Part shown: positions 63,413 to 64,000 of the stretch, in pieces | How positions within the stretch are numbered: the first letter of the stretch is position 1 | How the letters are laid out: each line of letters opens with the position of its first letter | NCBI RefSeq assembly: GCF_013520865.1 | Contig: NZ_JACDXJ010000002.1 | Coordinates: forward strand, 62,001-126,000 | DNA from: Microvirga mediterraneensis | GTDB taxonomy: Bacteria; Pseudomonadota; Alphaproteobacteria; Rhizobiales; Beijerinckiaceae | DNA length: 64,000 bases | Direction of reading: 5' to 3' | Position numbers and translations under genes: made by a program | Notes under the pieces: generated by a model | Told to the model about the DNA's origin: nothing | The model's input: only the letters and a program-made list of their open reading frames with translations | The model's database searches: none

Positions 63413-63473
63413 TCAGGATCTCCCTATCCAATCGGTGTGGTCCTGCGCGTGCGAGCTTCACGGCCGCAAATGG

Positions 63474-63842
63474 CTAGGGGGCTTTTGCAGCCCGGCCGCT
63501 GTGCAGCAGCCAGAGCTCGAGCGTCGCTAGGGTCGTGACCGCCAGCCCGGCGAACAAGTGGATCCATGTGGCTGCCACAGAATCTGCGAAGCCGAGAACC
63601 CAAGGCGCGGCGGCGGTCCAAACGCCGAGGACGGCGCTGACCCATTCGCCCCACTCGTGTGCTTCCGCGGCGGCGGCCCCGGCGAAGACGAGGATCGCCA
63701 GCCCAATGAACCATGCGTTCCAGAATGCGGCTGGCGCCTCGCGGAAGCCCATCAGCAGGGGCGACACGGACAGGAAAGATCCGAATAAAGCATTGACGGC
63801 GTTAATCGCGGTCGGTGCACTCCAATATTTCTGTCTCGACAT
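63474..63842 (-). CDS. SPW-repeat membrane protein
   Basis: A 122-aa four-helix membrane protein from the ATG at 63842, which has a GGAGG site 7 bases upstream. Two similar halves carry the SPW/APW-type turn: LSVSPLLMGFREAPAAFWNAWFIGLAILV and WTAAAPWVLGFADSVAATWIHLFAGLAV. The family is of unknown function and frequent next to stress genes. It ends about 60 bases upstream of ftsH on the same strand, so the two may be transcribed together. Confidence 0.8.
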   Translation of the reverse strand: MSRQKYWSAPTAINAVNALFGSFLSVSPLLMGFREAPAAFWNAWFIGLAILVFAGAAAAEAHEWGEWVSAVLGVWTAAAPWVLGFADSVAATWIHLFAGLAVTTLATLELWLLHSGRAAKAP

Positions 63843-64000
63843 AATCCAACCTCCCTTCTCTGAAGCGAAGGCCCACTCAGCGCGCCCTGGCGCCTGCACG
63901 CCAGAAGCGGACCTTGAAGGCTCCGATCCGGCGTCACTCACCACTAACTTTTTCGCGCGGCATTCCCGCGGCGAGTAGGAACTGGATGGCCAGACCATCG

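Overview
The window looks like a mosaic plasmid (or chromid) segment from an alphaproteobacterium of the Hyphomicrobiales. The evidence is a repABC-type partition operon with candidate parS palindromes, a separate RepC initiator, an alphaproteobacterial AccD without zinc-ribbon cysteines, a RHE_PE00001-type pseudogene, a cyanide-insensitive type bd oxidase with a DUF2474 peptide, and a high density of transposases. Methylobacteriaceae (Methylobacterium or Microvirga) is my best guess, but that is inference and I ran no searches.

Layout. 0-15 kb holds cell-envelope, respiratory and metal genes: an L,D-transpeptidase, an orphan ccmF, an orphan Rieske protein, a GbsR-type regulator with cydAB and a cydX-like peptide, a frameshifted HlyD-family protein with a small membrane partner, a Met-rich EF-hand protein, DUF411 and a cupin. 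Dead genes (sensor kinase, CDF transporter, SOS-associated peptidase) lie among them. 16-23 kb is the partition region: IS256 abutting the 3' end of repB, then repB, repA, four 16-bp palindromes (three upstream of repA, one beyond an IS630), and a tyrosine recombinase. 23-26 kb carries accD, a small unknown gene, an APH(6)-like kinase and a SHOCT membrane protein. 26-31 kb is a tandem pair of IS66 (ISBst12-like) elements, the first with a FABP/DUF1794 gene between its ends, followed by a frameshifted DUF1612 pseudogene.

32.6-36.5 kb is the most interesting part. A tight five-gene minus-strand operon encodes a P-loop kinase-like protein, an ImmA/IrrE metallopeptidase, a two-helix membrane protein, a Rossmann protein with an NPPW motif, and an unrecognised protein with an FWGYGG motif. 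A convergent gene encodes what reads as a distant relative of that last protein. I could not match the set to a described system, and it has the look of an anti-phage or stress-immunity locus beside tRNA genes. 36.7-41.9 kb has two tRNA genes, a WYL-like protein, a VapBC45-like toxin-antitoxin pair, a ribbon-helix-helix protein, a strong hairpin, repC with a possible internal origin, and a WGR protein.

42-48 kb is insertion-sequence territory: an IS21 inside a dead PAS gene, then an IS3 that joins a truncated response regulator to a truncated zinc-binding protein. 48-54 kb has a ZevAB-like zinc transport pair, a YihY/BrkB protein and a second IS3. 54-64 kb is a stress-survival block, all on the minus strand: Hsp20 (frameshifted near its start), GlgX, an HWE-type histidine kinase overlapping a KaiC-like double ATPase, DUF6894, a Crp/Fnr regulator, FtsH and an SPW-repeat membrane protein.

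All positions and motifs were read by eye. Family names come from recognised motifs and gene order, not from database searches.
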